A stretch of DNA of 64,000 nucleotides, from contig JANPYM010000001.1 of NCBI GenBank assembly GCA_025890175.1, positions 2,418,717-2,482,716 of the forward strand, written 5' to 3'. The position numbers and the translations under genes are program-made. The first letter of the stretch is position 1; each line of letters starts with the position of its first letter. This document shows, in pieces, positions 14,870 through 26,689 of the stretch. This DNA is from Ciborinia camelliae. Lineage: Eukaryota > Ascomycota > Leotiomycetes > Helotiales > Sclerotiniaceae. A model generated the notes under the pieces. The model was given only the letters and a program-made list of their open reading frames with translations, was not told the DNA's origin and searched no databases.

Positions 14870-16550
14870 AAAACTAAAATAAATTAAATTATTATTATTA
14901 TCTTTCTCACTTTTGATCCCTTTATTCAATTTTACTTTTAATATAAACTTTTTGTTTTCTTCTTTTTTAAATCGAAATTTTAAAAACTTTACTTAACATT
15001 TATTATCCTTATACCACCCCAATTTTTTATAATTTTTATATTTTTTTTTCTTTTTTTAATTAAATTCTTTTTTATTACTTTAAACTACAAATATTATAAA
15101 TATATTTAACAATAATTTGAATTTGTTTTTAACCTTATCAACAATATTAATTTAAAAAAAGTTTAACTTTAATAAAACTTTATCGTTTGAAATTTTAAAA
15201 TATTAGTTTTAAGCTTATTAAAATCAATATTATTGAAATTTATTAATATAAAACAAAATATATTATTTTTTGTAAAAAACAATATTTAATTTTTGAAAAC
15301 AAAAAATAATAAAATTATATATAATATTAAACTTTTTAACAATTATATAATTAATATAATTTATTTGAATATAATTATAAATTACATTTAATTTAAATAA
15401 AAAGCCAATACCTTCGTAATAAACATATAACTTCTTCCATATTTCCGCCACTATAATATAGCCCATAATAATGCTGTTACTATTTTCGTAAATATTATAC
15501 TTAATAATTAGCTATATCATATTATTTTCTTTTTCGAATTCCCTCTACAATAAAAAAACAGTTTTTAAAAAAGTAATTTCGTTATTTTCAATAACTTCAA
15601 CAAATCTTTTAAACTTGCTTTTGAAATCGAAAAAACGAATAATACCGTACACCCTACAAAATATTAAAAAGTTATCTTTAAAAAACACAAAGTTTTTTTT
15701 TTTTTTTAATCAAAAATTAAACATCAAAACTAAATTTTTAAAATCTGCCATTTTGAAAAATTGAAAAAATAATTTTATATCGATTTTTTCTAATTTTAAA
15801 ATATTTAGAAAAATCGAAACTGAAATATTAATAATTGTTTTGATTTTCGCTTTATTAACAAATTATTAAACTATTACTTAAAATATTAAAAATTTTATAA
15901 GCTACTTAATTAATTATAAAGCTAAAAAGAAATCAAACTTAATTTATAAATTTAACTCCAAATTATTTAAAAAGAAACTATTAAGATTAAGATTTAATTC
16001 AATATTTATAAAAAATTAAAATCTTAAAAAAAATATATAATCCTAAAATAAATTGTTTCCAATATAATTAAAGTTTAGATTTTTATTAATATTTTGAATT
16101 TCAACTAAACTTAATAAAAAATATAGATTGTTTTTAAAATAAATAACACTTTTAATAAAATAAATGTTTACAATAAGGTGCAATTCGAATATAAAGTAAA
16201 AAATGATTTTGAGGATAGTTATAATACAAATTTGTATAATACTATGCTGCAAATAGATATAATAAAAGAATATATAAATATCTTGTTAAAAGTTAACAAA
16301 AAAATAATAAAATAAAAAATCCAGAATTTTTATTAAAAAAAAAAAAAAATATATATAAAATAATATAAAACAATAAATAAATCTAATTATATATTAAAAA
16401 CAAAAAGCTTATAATCTATTAAATATAATATTATTATATAAAAAGCTAAGTTCTATAAAATTGAAGATTCTATAAAACCTAGCTCGATAATTAAGCTAAT
16501 GTATATAGAATTAATTTATATCTATATATCAATAAGATTGAACAAATTTA
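14870..16550. other. A+T-rich block edge
   Basis: RIP-like A+T-rich DNA from the end of the second Copia element to an abrupt switch to normal composition near 16550 (C-rich from about 16560). No gene or terminal repeat was recognised. Here C residues are more frequent than at 1000-2200, so the strand bias differs along the block. Confidence 0.5.
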
Positions 16551-19500
16551 CCTTCAACTACTTCACGTCCACCCCCTCCCCCCTTTTTCCACATCCAACC
16601 AGGCCATCTAACTACCATTATTAGTTGCTAAAATCAATGTTGCTTCCGCCAATAAGCAATGATGGTAATGGTCAACCTCATAAAGAAAAAAGTTTGTACT
16701 TATTCGAATGGATATATGGTCCTTAGGGCTCTGACCCTTGGATTTGCTTCTAGTCTGTTGAGTTTACACCGCCTGGGTAGTATTCATCTGATGTAGAATC
16801 TAGGATTCAATCTTGTTTAGTAGGATCAGTAGAAGATCATTGCCGATGTTCATGTTCATGTTCATGTTCTACTGCCACTTTATCAATAAACTAAAGTGGG
16901 CATTATCGGCAGCTAGATCCACCACACTCCAGAAAACAAAAACCTTGCCAAAACTATAAGAAGCTCAATCCCAAAGCTTCCATTAAGAGGATGAAGGTAG
17001 TAAAAAATTCCCAAAACAATGCTGATTATCTAGACATCATATTTACCTAGCAAAACAAAATAAACACTACAAAAAGTTAGAACGATTCCAAACAATGGAA
17101 TGGGCAAAATCAATAATAGACATGACAAGCTGTGTTACCACCTCTTGTCCGGTCTATTATCGAGGTATTCTTGGTTATTTTGTTTTATATATACCCCCAA
17201 AGGTATTTCGGTTGTGGTTATTGCCCCACTTCTGAGATATTATTGTGGAGGGGAGGCTCACGTCATCAGATATACATTGTGACTACAGTTTGTTTGCCTG
17301 TTGTTAGGGACAGGTTGTTCATCCAGATATGCAAATACATTCTCAGTATTAAATATCTTTACAATATTCATATCTGATCTTTTTTTCTCTGGGAGAGTTA
17401 GTTTTGCAGTAGAACCTTGTATTCTAAGATGAGATTGTAACCACAACAGAGTAGTTGTAACTTGAATATTCTGAAGGTTCTGGAGAGCCCTGAGCATCAA
17501 AGACTCTTAGATTAGAATCCTCATATATCAAATATTGTATTAGTTATAGCTTTGATTTGTAGAAATCACAATGAAGTCTCTCATTTCTCAAGTCATATTG
17601 ACCAAGGCAATTCATGACTGCCGTGTCTAAGTGAACATCATATACATTCTTTGAATTTATGATATATGCACAGGGTGGCTTTAAAGAAGCCACAGTGATC
17701 TATCTAGTAAATGGATAAGATGGATAAAGAGATGTAGAGAAACCCCATTCCCAAAGGATATAGGTAAGTCTTAACTATTCACCATTGCCTTTCTTGGGCA
17801 TTAAAGACATAAATTGACATAGTTCATCATCAGACCTGGTTAGCCATTTACCAGTCTTGTCCAGGTAATATCTGAAATAGAAAACATTTGTTAAAAGCCG
17901 GAGAAGACCGAGCCTTCATTCTGAATTGTTGAGAGGGGGCGGTCAATGGCACAATTTGATCAAGTGATTGGGTCGAAGCGAGAGGTTAAGCCCTCAACAC
18001 AGAAACAATCTAAATTGCTTATAAGAATTTCCTCTTTACAAACTCTTTCAAATTTTAGAATTCTTCTCACCTCTCCTCTTTCCTTCTTTGCCGGGTCCAA
18101 GTTCGCTTTCACCAGCGAAGGACTCGGTGTACCCCTCCGCTTGTCCGGTCTATTATACAAGTCTTCATGGCTTCATACTGGCCGAGAAGATCAGGCAGAT
18201 TCTAGTGGTGTTATGCACAACGGTAGAAAAATGATAGGGCTCTTGCAGTCACCATTGTAGAAGAGCTCTATGTCTCCGGCCGTTGTGCATAACACCACTG
18301 AAGTGAGATTCAAAGGTGTTTCCAAGTAGGTGAAAACTTTCCCCCAAAAGTCATTCCGCTGATCAAAAGAATAGCCAGCAGGCACGGGACAATATGGAAC
18401 GCCTGACCATCGGCACGGCGCTCCTCAACAATATGGCCAAAGACCCTCCTAAGGGTCATTCATTCCCAGCGAATTGAGTCTATTCATGGGTTCAATATCC
18501 AGAGGATAGACGCGACTCACAGAGAGTGAGAAACAACAATATGGGCATGCTCCTCTTTTCCGGTCTATTATACAAGTCTTCAGCTTCTTATTTTCTCCTT
18601 CTCCATGAAACTGGCAAGTAATAATTTGTTCCCTCTCACGGCCATCCACTGATAATTATAGTTCTTCTTTTGAGCTAGTAATCTCGAAGACAGGATGCAG
18701 ATGCGAGCCAACTTTGGAGAACTACATGGTGGACAGATTTGACTGATGGCAAGCAAACCTGGGATGGCTTCATTAAGATGGTTAGACCCCCCTCAATATC
18801 AAAGAGGCTGATATGTTACAAGTTACTAATAATATGCTGTTGTCAGTTTGCACCGGCCGAGAAGCGCCAAGAGCTTGTTGCTGAGCACTCCTCCCTCATA
18901 AAGTCTATCATCAATACACCCGACTATGTTGCAGTTTTGGTATACACTTCCCCATCTACCACACCATTCAAAGTGTTTATATCTAACAGGTACTTCAACA
19001 GGTTCCACCATCAAAAGAGCCACAAGCCAGGAAGAACCGACTTAACTGAAAGAGAATCTTTTGACCTATGTCGAATCCACGAACCTGCCTTTGCAAAGAC
19101 CCTCGAGACCGACAAGAGATACAAATGGAAGATTGGTGGTATCAGAAGGAGAATCTGGAGGAAGTTCTAGGTAGGACTGAATAGAGATATGGAGGTTATT
19201 GAAATTTACAAACGGCTTGGGTGGATTATATATGGACTCTTGTAGCAATTAAATCTTCGTTTCCATAAATTACCCTTCTGGTTGACTTAAAGACTGTGAA
19301 ATTTGAATTGAATAACAATTCAAAAGCCTACGAGCAAGATGCAGCCACTCAATGTTGAGTGATGAAAATTAGTATGGGCTTCCCGTACAAATTTAAGCGA
19401 GGTTTCATCAGCATGCTGCTCTTATCTTATACCTACCCCTCGAACTTTCTTTCAGTCACGGATCGCCATAGTAGAGGCTTTTACTCTATGATACCTTACT

Positions 19501-20762
19501 TTTCAAACTACATGAAATAGCACAAGAAAAGAGAACTCCGCGCTTCTACCTTCTTCAAATTTGTAACACATGCAAGTCATGCAAAGCTGCAAAGCCAAAC
19601 AGAAACCCTTCCAGTTTTTCCAGCCACTACTACCAGAGAAAGGAACATACGTCCGCCCAAGGCATCAGAGAAAGTTCGCAGACTGCATAGAATAAGATAG
19701 GAAGGCTATGATTGTTTTAAAAGAAGGATGGCGGATGAGAACCCCAAATGTGCAGCCGCGAGATCATGTAAGTACTTGGCAGCACCGTGACAGATGCTAG
19801 ATAACAAGGGAGAGTGGTTCGGATTTCACGAACACCCGCGAAAAGAATACAGGATGGCTCGGTCCATAGAAGAGCAGCTAATAAATTACAGATGTGCCAG
19901 ACTAGATCTGTGACGTGGGATATGACGTTAATATTCCACATTCACTGGCCGAGCCATTCACCGCGAATCAATTAATTTCTTTTCCTGACTTCGGATCTCA
20001 GGACTTGGAGGTTCATTTAAGGTTAATTTCCGAGGCTTCTTAGAGAATAGAGTGTACGCCAGGCGAGGTAAGAGTGAATGGTCATTGAATTGCATTCAAT
20101 CATGATATATTGGATGAGAATATCTGAACTTTGAAGTGGTTCAATAAACGAATGCCCCTCATTGTCCTTCTCTTGGCAACCCCGCCATGCAGTCAGTGTC
20201 AGCCTTGCATGATTGATTCCAACTGTATGCACAGCGTCTATTACCTCGTGATGACATCTGTAATTTGGGCGTACCGAGGATCGGGGCCATTGCTCATGTA
20301 AGCGTACATACATTGCTTTTGCATCTATACTGGCAGGGTGTTGTTCATGCTGCTGCTGCCGTAGGTTAGTAATTCCGAGGTTGTCACATTCAAATCATAA
20401 TGGAAACATGAAACGGCTGATAGTGTCTTGAAAGACTATATTATACATCACGGGTGGTTCCCATTGACTACTAAAGTCTGCATTGTGACTATGAAGCCAA
20501 CGCTACAAAGTACAAGAAAATCTATCTTTATAATGGTAAAGGTAGTTCGAAAAGTAAACATCGAGAGTCCTAGCAAATGAACCACCGTCCGTTTCTAAAC
20601 TCCATTTTAAACACCGTGTATCATCTTCGTGAAATCCGTGAAATCATGAAATATCATGAAACATTATGAGAGTTGAACCAAGCGGTCAGTTATGTTGTAG
20701 ACCAGTTCATAGAATCAAGTCAAGATATAAGAGTGACATAGGTAAAGAATGAGGAGATTTGC
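16551..20762. other. Gene-poor region of normal composition
   Basis: About 4.2 kb without a recognisable gene. The longest open stretch is 18739-19170 (+, 143 codons). It has no known motif, no signal sequence and no intron-supported extension, so it is not called. The sequence CCGGTCTATTAT recurs three times (17149-17160, 18145-18156, 18559-18570); the last two copies extend through ACAAGTCTTC. A perfect 20-bp foldback sits at 18204-18299. The 3' flank of the PTH11-like gene occupies the right end. Confidence 0.5.
18204..18299. repeat. Foldback with perfect 20-bp arms
   Basis: AGTGGTGTTATGCACAACGG (18204-18223) is exactly reverse-complemented at 18280-18299, around a 56-bp loop. The loop itself contains a shorter inverted pair (AGGGCTCTT / AAGAGCTCT). 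No target duplication was recognised. It could be a small non-autonomous element or a stable RNA or DNA hairpin. Confidence 0.8.
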
Positions 20763-22292
20763 CTAGACAATCTTCTCGTTTTCTCTGTATGCCAGGGTTG
20801 GCGAAACGGCCTCCTCATTCTCCTTGTCCCAAGTCATCATGGTACTGATCACATAAAGAAGTTAGTATTGTTCAAAGTTTTTCGATGAAAGGGAATGATG
20901 CGAGTACGTACATAGGATCGCCACTAGTGTGTGCAAGAGCAGCTTGTTCACTAGAAGAGTTCAAGTTCGCTCCAGAACGACGAGTGCCACGGTTGGTAAA
21001 ACGAGAGGCTTGAACAGAAAGAATTTCACCCATAGCCATGCGACGCTTGACCATTATGTCCATCCAATCCTTTGGTCTTGGGCTGCCATTCTCAGTATAG
21101 TTGGAAGGATTTTGCAAACGGGCAATCATCTCAGGGTTCATTTCAATCTCAGCCTTTTGATTGTCGAAGGAGCGGGCCTTGAATAACTTCTGAACAATCT
21201 GCCAGCAGCAAATAAGATTACCGACCCATATGGCCACCGAAGACTCACGGATGTACCAAAGTTGGTATGTTGTCGTCAATGGGCTGGCAAAGTTGTAATA
21301 TCTTAATGAAATGGTTAGCGATATGCTCAAAACTTGAAACTTTGTGGCAATAACCTACTTATTCAAGATAGCGGCAAGGATTGTGAAGACCGCGAGAGAG
21401 AAAACAGCCATCAAAATAGCCTTGCGGCGGGCTGGTAAACGTGCAATATAGAACATTCGCAGAGGAATCAGGATCAAACCGAGATCAGAAGATATATTAA
21501 AGGCCATTTGAACGATGGAGTAATGAGAATAAGTTGCACATTGTTCATCTTGAACAGGAACTGCCCAGTACTGCTTAAATGGACGGCAGACACCAACGTA
21601 ATAGACAAGCATGATGGCAATGTATCCAACGACGATGTAGGCCATGAGGATCTTGAGTGCCATTTGCAAATTTGGAAGGTTGCGGCTTAGAGGAAGTCAG
21701 CTTTAAAGGTGTGTGTGAAATGGAGCAGAGGAAAACTTACCAGAGACGCCACAAGAACAACCAAATACAAATCTTAACGCACCATGTAGATGCAAGCATA
21801 CATTGTTCAAGTGGAATGACAATGATAGAGCCATAAATGCGTGAAGCGACATCGGCAGGATCAGCCATGATTGAAGCCAACTGTTCTGGTGGGAACAAAT
21901 TGGTTTCGTATCTAGCTGATACGTTGATCAAAACCAGGAGAACAGTGTAGAAGCACTATAAAGTATCAGATACATGTTGTAATAAATCGCACACCATGAA
22001 TGATTAAGATCACTTACCATAGTGAGGCACATCAGCCAATCTTCGAAACGCATCTTTTTCATGACCCATGTTGCGTTCAAACTATCATTGAAATACATGT
22101 CAGTCACTCGCTACAGAGAAGAACTTTCCGTGAAGTACTTTGGATAAGAAGAAGAGCTGATGATAGAAAATTTACTTACATTCGAAAACCAAACAAGACG
22201 AACGAGGGAATGACAAAGCCGATTGTGTTATGGAGTAATTCAGCATCAGACGGAGACACAGTTCCTCTTGGAACGAGAGGAAGAGGTGCCAT
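20763..22292 (-). CDS. PTH11-like seven-helix integral membrane protein (fungal rhodopsin-domain family)
   Basis: Six exons: 22292-22180, 22081-22018, 21955-21741, 21685-21359, 21301-20912, 20844-20763. All introns are GT...AG and all phases agree, giving 396 residues from MAPLPLVPR to ENEKIV. The last intron has a perfect TACTAAC branch site. Seven hydrophobic segments can be placed: FVIPSFVLFGF, the WLMCLTMCFYTVLLVLI stretch, the SIIVIPLEQCMLASTW region, ILMAYIVVGYIAIMLVYY, QMAFNISSDLGLILIPL, ILMAVFSLAVFTILAA, and AIWVGNLICCW. The RFEDW motif before helix 2 and the CRPFKQYW...C loop are hallmarks of this family. A cytosolic C-terminal tail of about 120 residues is basic and Ser-rich. PTH11-type proteins are proposed surface sensors at the plasma membrane; the ligand is unknown. 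No CFEM domain is present. Confidence 0.88.
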
Positions 22293-23953
22293 AGCTACCA
22301 CTTGGGGATTGTTTATTTTGGTATGTGGATTTGAATGATGTTGAAGAAAGAGGTTGATGTTTGTCTTTTGAGTTGAAGAGTTGAGGAGTTGAAGAGGTTT
22401 CCTAAAAGAAAACTTCTTCAATGGAGAAGAGAAGATGGAAAGTAAACAAGTTGGTGAAGGGAAGGGGGAAGGGAAGGGAGATAAAATTAATCAAAGTTGA
22501 GAATTATTTAATTGAATATCCAGAAAAAACCCGTGCCCCTCCTGGTGAATACCTCTTCATAGAAGTCCTCCCGACCAAAAAGGACGCTAATACCAACTTT
22601 AAATTTGACACCCCATTTCTTCATGAAGTCTGTTGGAGAAGGGGGGGAAACACCAACATTCATTCATCCATTCATTTCATTTCATCTCATTTATGAAGAT
22701 GAAGAATGTAATGAAAAAGAAGGAATACAAGAGAAGAGAAGAGAAGAGAAGAAGCGAAGTTCTTTAGAAGAGATAAAATATCATCTAAAGAAGAAATTTC
22801 TAAACACTACAAGATGAAATTTGGGGTCTCACGACCTTATCCGATCTGGTACTACTAACTGATATATCGAATCTCCAGCGCTTGGCTATTTGGATTGGCA
22901 AGCATACCTACCTAAGTAGGGAGGTACTAGGTACATACATACCATACATATCATACATACAATCTCGGACTCGAGACCTGAAGCTGCAAGCTGCCATCGT
23001 ACTTCAACGTTGAGCAACAGGCAATCTTAATGATGTTGTTATGCAGCCCTACTCTCTGGTTTTGAGCCACCCCTACTGTTCCCAACTAAAAGTTCTTCGG
23101 AAAGTTAGTTACCATCCAATGCTGACCGGTTCAACGATTTTTCCTAGGATTGGCGCCACCAATTGAGATGCAAACCATAGCCTCTTCGACTTCATAGAAT
23201 CTGATTCTTGATCATTGAGCGGGAAATTGCATATTATTGCAAGGTTGCTATCCATGTATCATACGTTAGAGCTTGGCACAGCCGTGAAACATATCAAGAC
23301 CAATTCTGCAAAGCTGCAGTAGTTGTGTAAGGAGAATATGCAGCCGCCCGCAGCAAGTAAGTTCTTTGGTCTATTGAAGCGAAAATCATTGCTGACACAC
23401 AAAAGACATTGTTGTCACCTTTTAGAAAGAACGATTCTGCAAGGCAAGGGCATATTATGGGGATGCGCCAAAGCCACATACCTTTACATGAACTATATAA
23501 AATCACGAAATAAGCCTCTCGATCCGCATTGCCGCGATCCATGAAACACAAGACAATCCGATTCAGCGAAAGGCAGAGTTTGACAACGATCAGAATCTGG
23601 GGAGCTGGTAAAGCTTGTGCTTGCTCGCACTACATGACAATGATACAGTAGTGTTGTTCTGGATCGCCGACCAAAGTACGGTATACCGATGATCCGAGAA
23701 TGACATCCGGCATACTCCTACATTTGTCAAATCTGCATATATAGGTTTAAGAAAACACATGAAAGACATTAAGAAATGTTTGGCATGCCGGTGTTTTGTT
23801 TGAGGTCGGATTCTTGACTAGATTCTACGACCTTGAAATGAAGTCTGGTGGTTCACCGACAGCCATCTAGCAAACTTATAAACTCCAACGCTATGCCCAG
23901 TTCAGTTCATTCATTCATCATTGCCCATTATTTGATATCTTCATCCATGTATA
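22293..23953. other. Intergenic region upstream of the PTH11-like gene
   Basis: The first 500 bp upstream of the receptor start is purine-rich on the + strand (GAAGAG and GGGAAG runs around 22420-22490 and 22730-22760), typical of a fungal 5' region. ACCTACCTAAGTAGG/GGTAC-type motifs lie at 22907-22935. The rest shows no recognisable gene; short open stretches lack motifs and are not called. Confidence 0.5.
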
Positions 23954-24601
23954 TCATTCCACAGGAGTAATATATGCTTTCAGTGCTTTCAAAGCATCAC
24001 CATCATGAGCCTTCAATAGATCCGTTGCCTTGATCTTCGTCAATTCGAGTTGCTCAACCTGCAATAGCAACTTGGTTAGCCTCGGACACCAGGATTAAGC
24101 ATCAAAAAGTAGGTATAGATATAGTAACGAGCGATATAAACAAGGGATAGGAAGACACAACGTGATCAGTAAAGGAAACTTAGTCTCGGGTGGGTTGAGA
24201 GTCAGGGTGGCTAGGAACAAAGACTTTATTCTGAACAAAGTGGCTCTAACTCGAACCAGTGCTCAATATATCAACTCCGTATATCAGAATGAACATACCA
24301 ATAACGTAACATCGGCTGCCTCAACCTTCACTGTCTTCCTCACAACTTTTTTCTCATCTCCCTTCTTTGCAATTGCGCCGTTTGTGGTACTTGTGCCTGC
24401 CAACCTAACCATAGCTTTTCGCACAGCCTCTTGATCTACATCTTTTGTAGCAGTAGAGTCGTCTTCGCGAGGTGCATCGAGGGAGGAGAGAGCAGCAGCT
24501 GCTTTACGGTCTTCTGCCGACTTGGCCGTTTGTGGGATTTCATCATCGACATCACCCGTGGTTGCACCTTCAACTAATTTAGGGGGCTGGGATTCGGACA
24601 T
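23954..24601 (-). CDS. HYPK-like protein with C-terminal UBA-like domain
   Basis: Two exons, 24601-24299 and 24058-23954, joined in phase 0 across a GTATGT...CAG intron, give 135 residues. The N-terminal two thirds is charged and probably disordered (MSESQPPKL, then an acidic/Ala-rich stretch with AEDRKAAAALSSLD). The C-terminal part reads VKVEAADVTLL-VEQLELTK and ends KALKAYITPVE. That is the compact UBA-like fold shared by HYPK and the end of the nascent-polypeptide-associated complex alpha subunit. HYPK binds the N-terminal acetyltransferase NatA at the ribosome, regulates it and suppresses aggregation of nascent chains. An ATG 54 nt upstream in the same frame (24655) would add a hydrophobic stretch not expected in the family, so the downstream start is preferred. 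The gene is divergent from the DAHP synthase gene, sharing a 538-bp spacer. Confidence 0.87.
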
Positions 24602-25139
24602 TTCGATAACAAAAAGGCTTTGAATTGAAAGGTAGTTGGAGATAACGATTTGCACAAGGTAGAATTGCCAAAGTCAGTAACGTCTCAAAGGATCCAAGGC
24701 TTTAAGAATTTCAACATCCAAGGATAGTCGTTGAATAAGAGACATTAAGTTTGGGTTTGGGGCTGCAAATCCACATCTGTAGGGCTGATAGGCTTATATC
24801 GGCAAAACGTAGCCCCGACAGTAGCCTGATAAAGCCTGAATACGATCCAACCAAAACCCACTCGGCACTTAAACCAAGCTTGAGCGGGGTCAGCCAGGTA
24901 CACCGAGGCAGAAGTAGTAAAATTAATAAAGCCAAATAATAAAGCCACACAGACACCACTTGACCAATTCAACTTTTTATTATTTCATCCCCCCCTCCCA
25001 ACCAAAACAATCACATTATTCCCATGTCCACTTTCTTTGCTTCTTGGATCAACTTCAATTTTGTCATCGCATCGTATTACAACTTTGAATACCTTCATAT
25101 TTTCCTGATATAGGGATAAATACTACGCTTCCATTCAAA
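24602..25139. promoter_or_regulatory. Bidirectional intergenic promoter region
   Basis: A 538-bp spacer between the divergent HYPK-like (-) and DAHP synthase (+) start codons, so it must hold both promoters. The + side is C/T-rich near 24975-25010 (CCCCCCTCCC), as usual before fungal start codons. No clear TATA box was assigned. Confidence 0.5.
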
Positions 25140-26689
25140 ATGCCACCAACTTTTGGTCCTGGAGCAGAGTTGGGACTGAGCTACGATGGAGCACCAATGG
25201 ACAGATTTGATGAGCCACTGCCCCACAAGGTTGAGCCATGGTCACCAAGCTCCTGGACTTCAAAGCCGATCAAGCAAGATGCAATATATGAAGACCGCAA
25301 GAGTGTAGCGAAATCATTATCCAAACTTCAACGCCTCCCTCCCATTGTCACTCCCACTGAAATTATTCACCTCAAGGAAAGTTTACGGGATGTAGCTCTG
25401 GGCAAGGCATTTCTTCTTCAAGGCGGTGATTGTGCTGAGCTATTTGACTACTGTGAGGAGAACGCAATTGAATCAAAAATCAAGCTCTTACTACAGATGA
25501 GTTTGGTTCTCGTTTGGGGGGCCAACAAGAAAGTCGTCAGAATTGCTAGAATGGCGGGGCAATATGCAAAGCCAAGATCCAGCCCCACAGAGATGGTAGA
25601 TGGCAAAGAGACCCCATCTTTCAGAGGAGACATCTTGAATGGCTACGAAGTCGAAGAAAGAAATCTGGATCCACAGAGACTTGTTAGGTAAGCAGGCATC
25701 TAAGGTTTCATCACGGTACTTGACTGACTCCCAGTAGTGCATATTTTCACTCCGCAGCTACTCTTAATTTCATTCGCGCATCTCTATCATCTGGTATTGC
25801 CGATCTTCATAGCCCAATGAATTGGGGTCTTGGTCATGTTCGAGATCCTGAGTTACAAGAAAAATACTCGAAAATTGTAGACTCCATCAGCGAGAGTTTA
25901 CGCTTCATGCGTACTATCGGTGCAGATACTGCCGATCAACTCCGTGGAGTCGACCTCTATACTAGTCACGAAGGCCTTCTCCTTGAATACGAACAGAGCC
26001 TTACTCGACTACTGAAAGACCCTTCTCAAAATTTACAAGCCAGTGCCAATTCCAACAAGAATATCGATCCTAGTGAGGATAGAAAGGCATACTTCAATAC
26101 ATCTGCACACTTTCTTTGGATTGGTGACCGGACAAGACAAGTGGATGGAGCACACATCGAGTACTTCCGTGGCATAGCTAATCCCATCGGTGTCAAAGTG
26201 GGTCCTACAACTTCTTGCTCTGATCTTTTGGAGCTTCTTCGAAAGCTCAACCCAACCGTAGAAGTCGGCAAAATAACACTCATCACTCGTTATGGAGCCT
26301 CAAAAGTCCGCACACTTCTTCCCAAACATATTCGAATGGTCGAAGATAGTGAATACGCTCGAAGTGTCGTTTGGCAGTGTGATCCAATGCATGGAAACAC
26401 AAGATCTACTGCCACCGGAATCAAGACGAGACAGTTCACAGATATATTTTCCGAGCTTCAGGAGACTTTGGCCGTCCACCAAGAAGAAGGAAGCTATCTT
26501 GGAGGTGTACATCTTGAATTAACTGGCGACGCTGTGACGGAATGTACTGGTGGTAGTGAGGGGCTTGCCGAGGAAGATTTATCTTTGAATTACACCAGTT
26601 TCTGCGATCCAAGACTGAACGAAAAACAAGCACTTGAAATGGCCTTCTTGATTGCAGGTCATTTCCGTGATGGGACTACCAAGAAGTAG
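25140..26689 (+). CDS. Class II 3-deoxy-D-arabino-heptulosonate 7-phosphate (DAHP) synthase
   Basis: Two exons, 25140-25687 and 25735-26689 (47-nt intron, GTAAGC...CAG), encode 500 residues. The enzyme condenses phosphoenolpyruvate and erythrose 4-phosphate, the first step of the shikimate pathway to aromatic amino acids. Class II (plant/bacterial AroA-II type) signatures run the full length: LLQGGDCAE (metal-binding Cys98), RMAGQYAKPRS, FRGDILNG, AYFHSAATLNFIRA, DLYTSHEGLLLEYE, FLWIGDRTRQVDGAH, GIANPIGVKVGP, WQCDPMHGNT (metal His), GGVHLELTGD (metal Glu) and FCDPRLNEKQALE (metal Asp). All four metal ligands are present, so it should be active. There is no obvious targeting peptide. Fungi also have class I isoenzymes, so this may be a second, differently regulated form. 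Confidence 0.95.

Noticed and set aside
18739..19170. 143-codon open frame as a gene
   Set aside because: No motif, signal or splice-supported extension, and the surroundings contain repeated motifs. Support is too weak to call.
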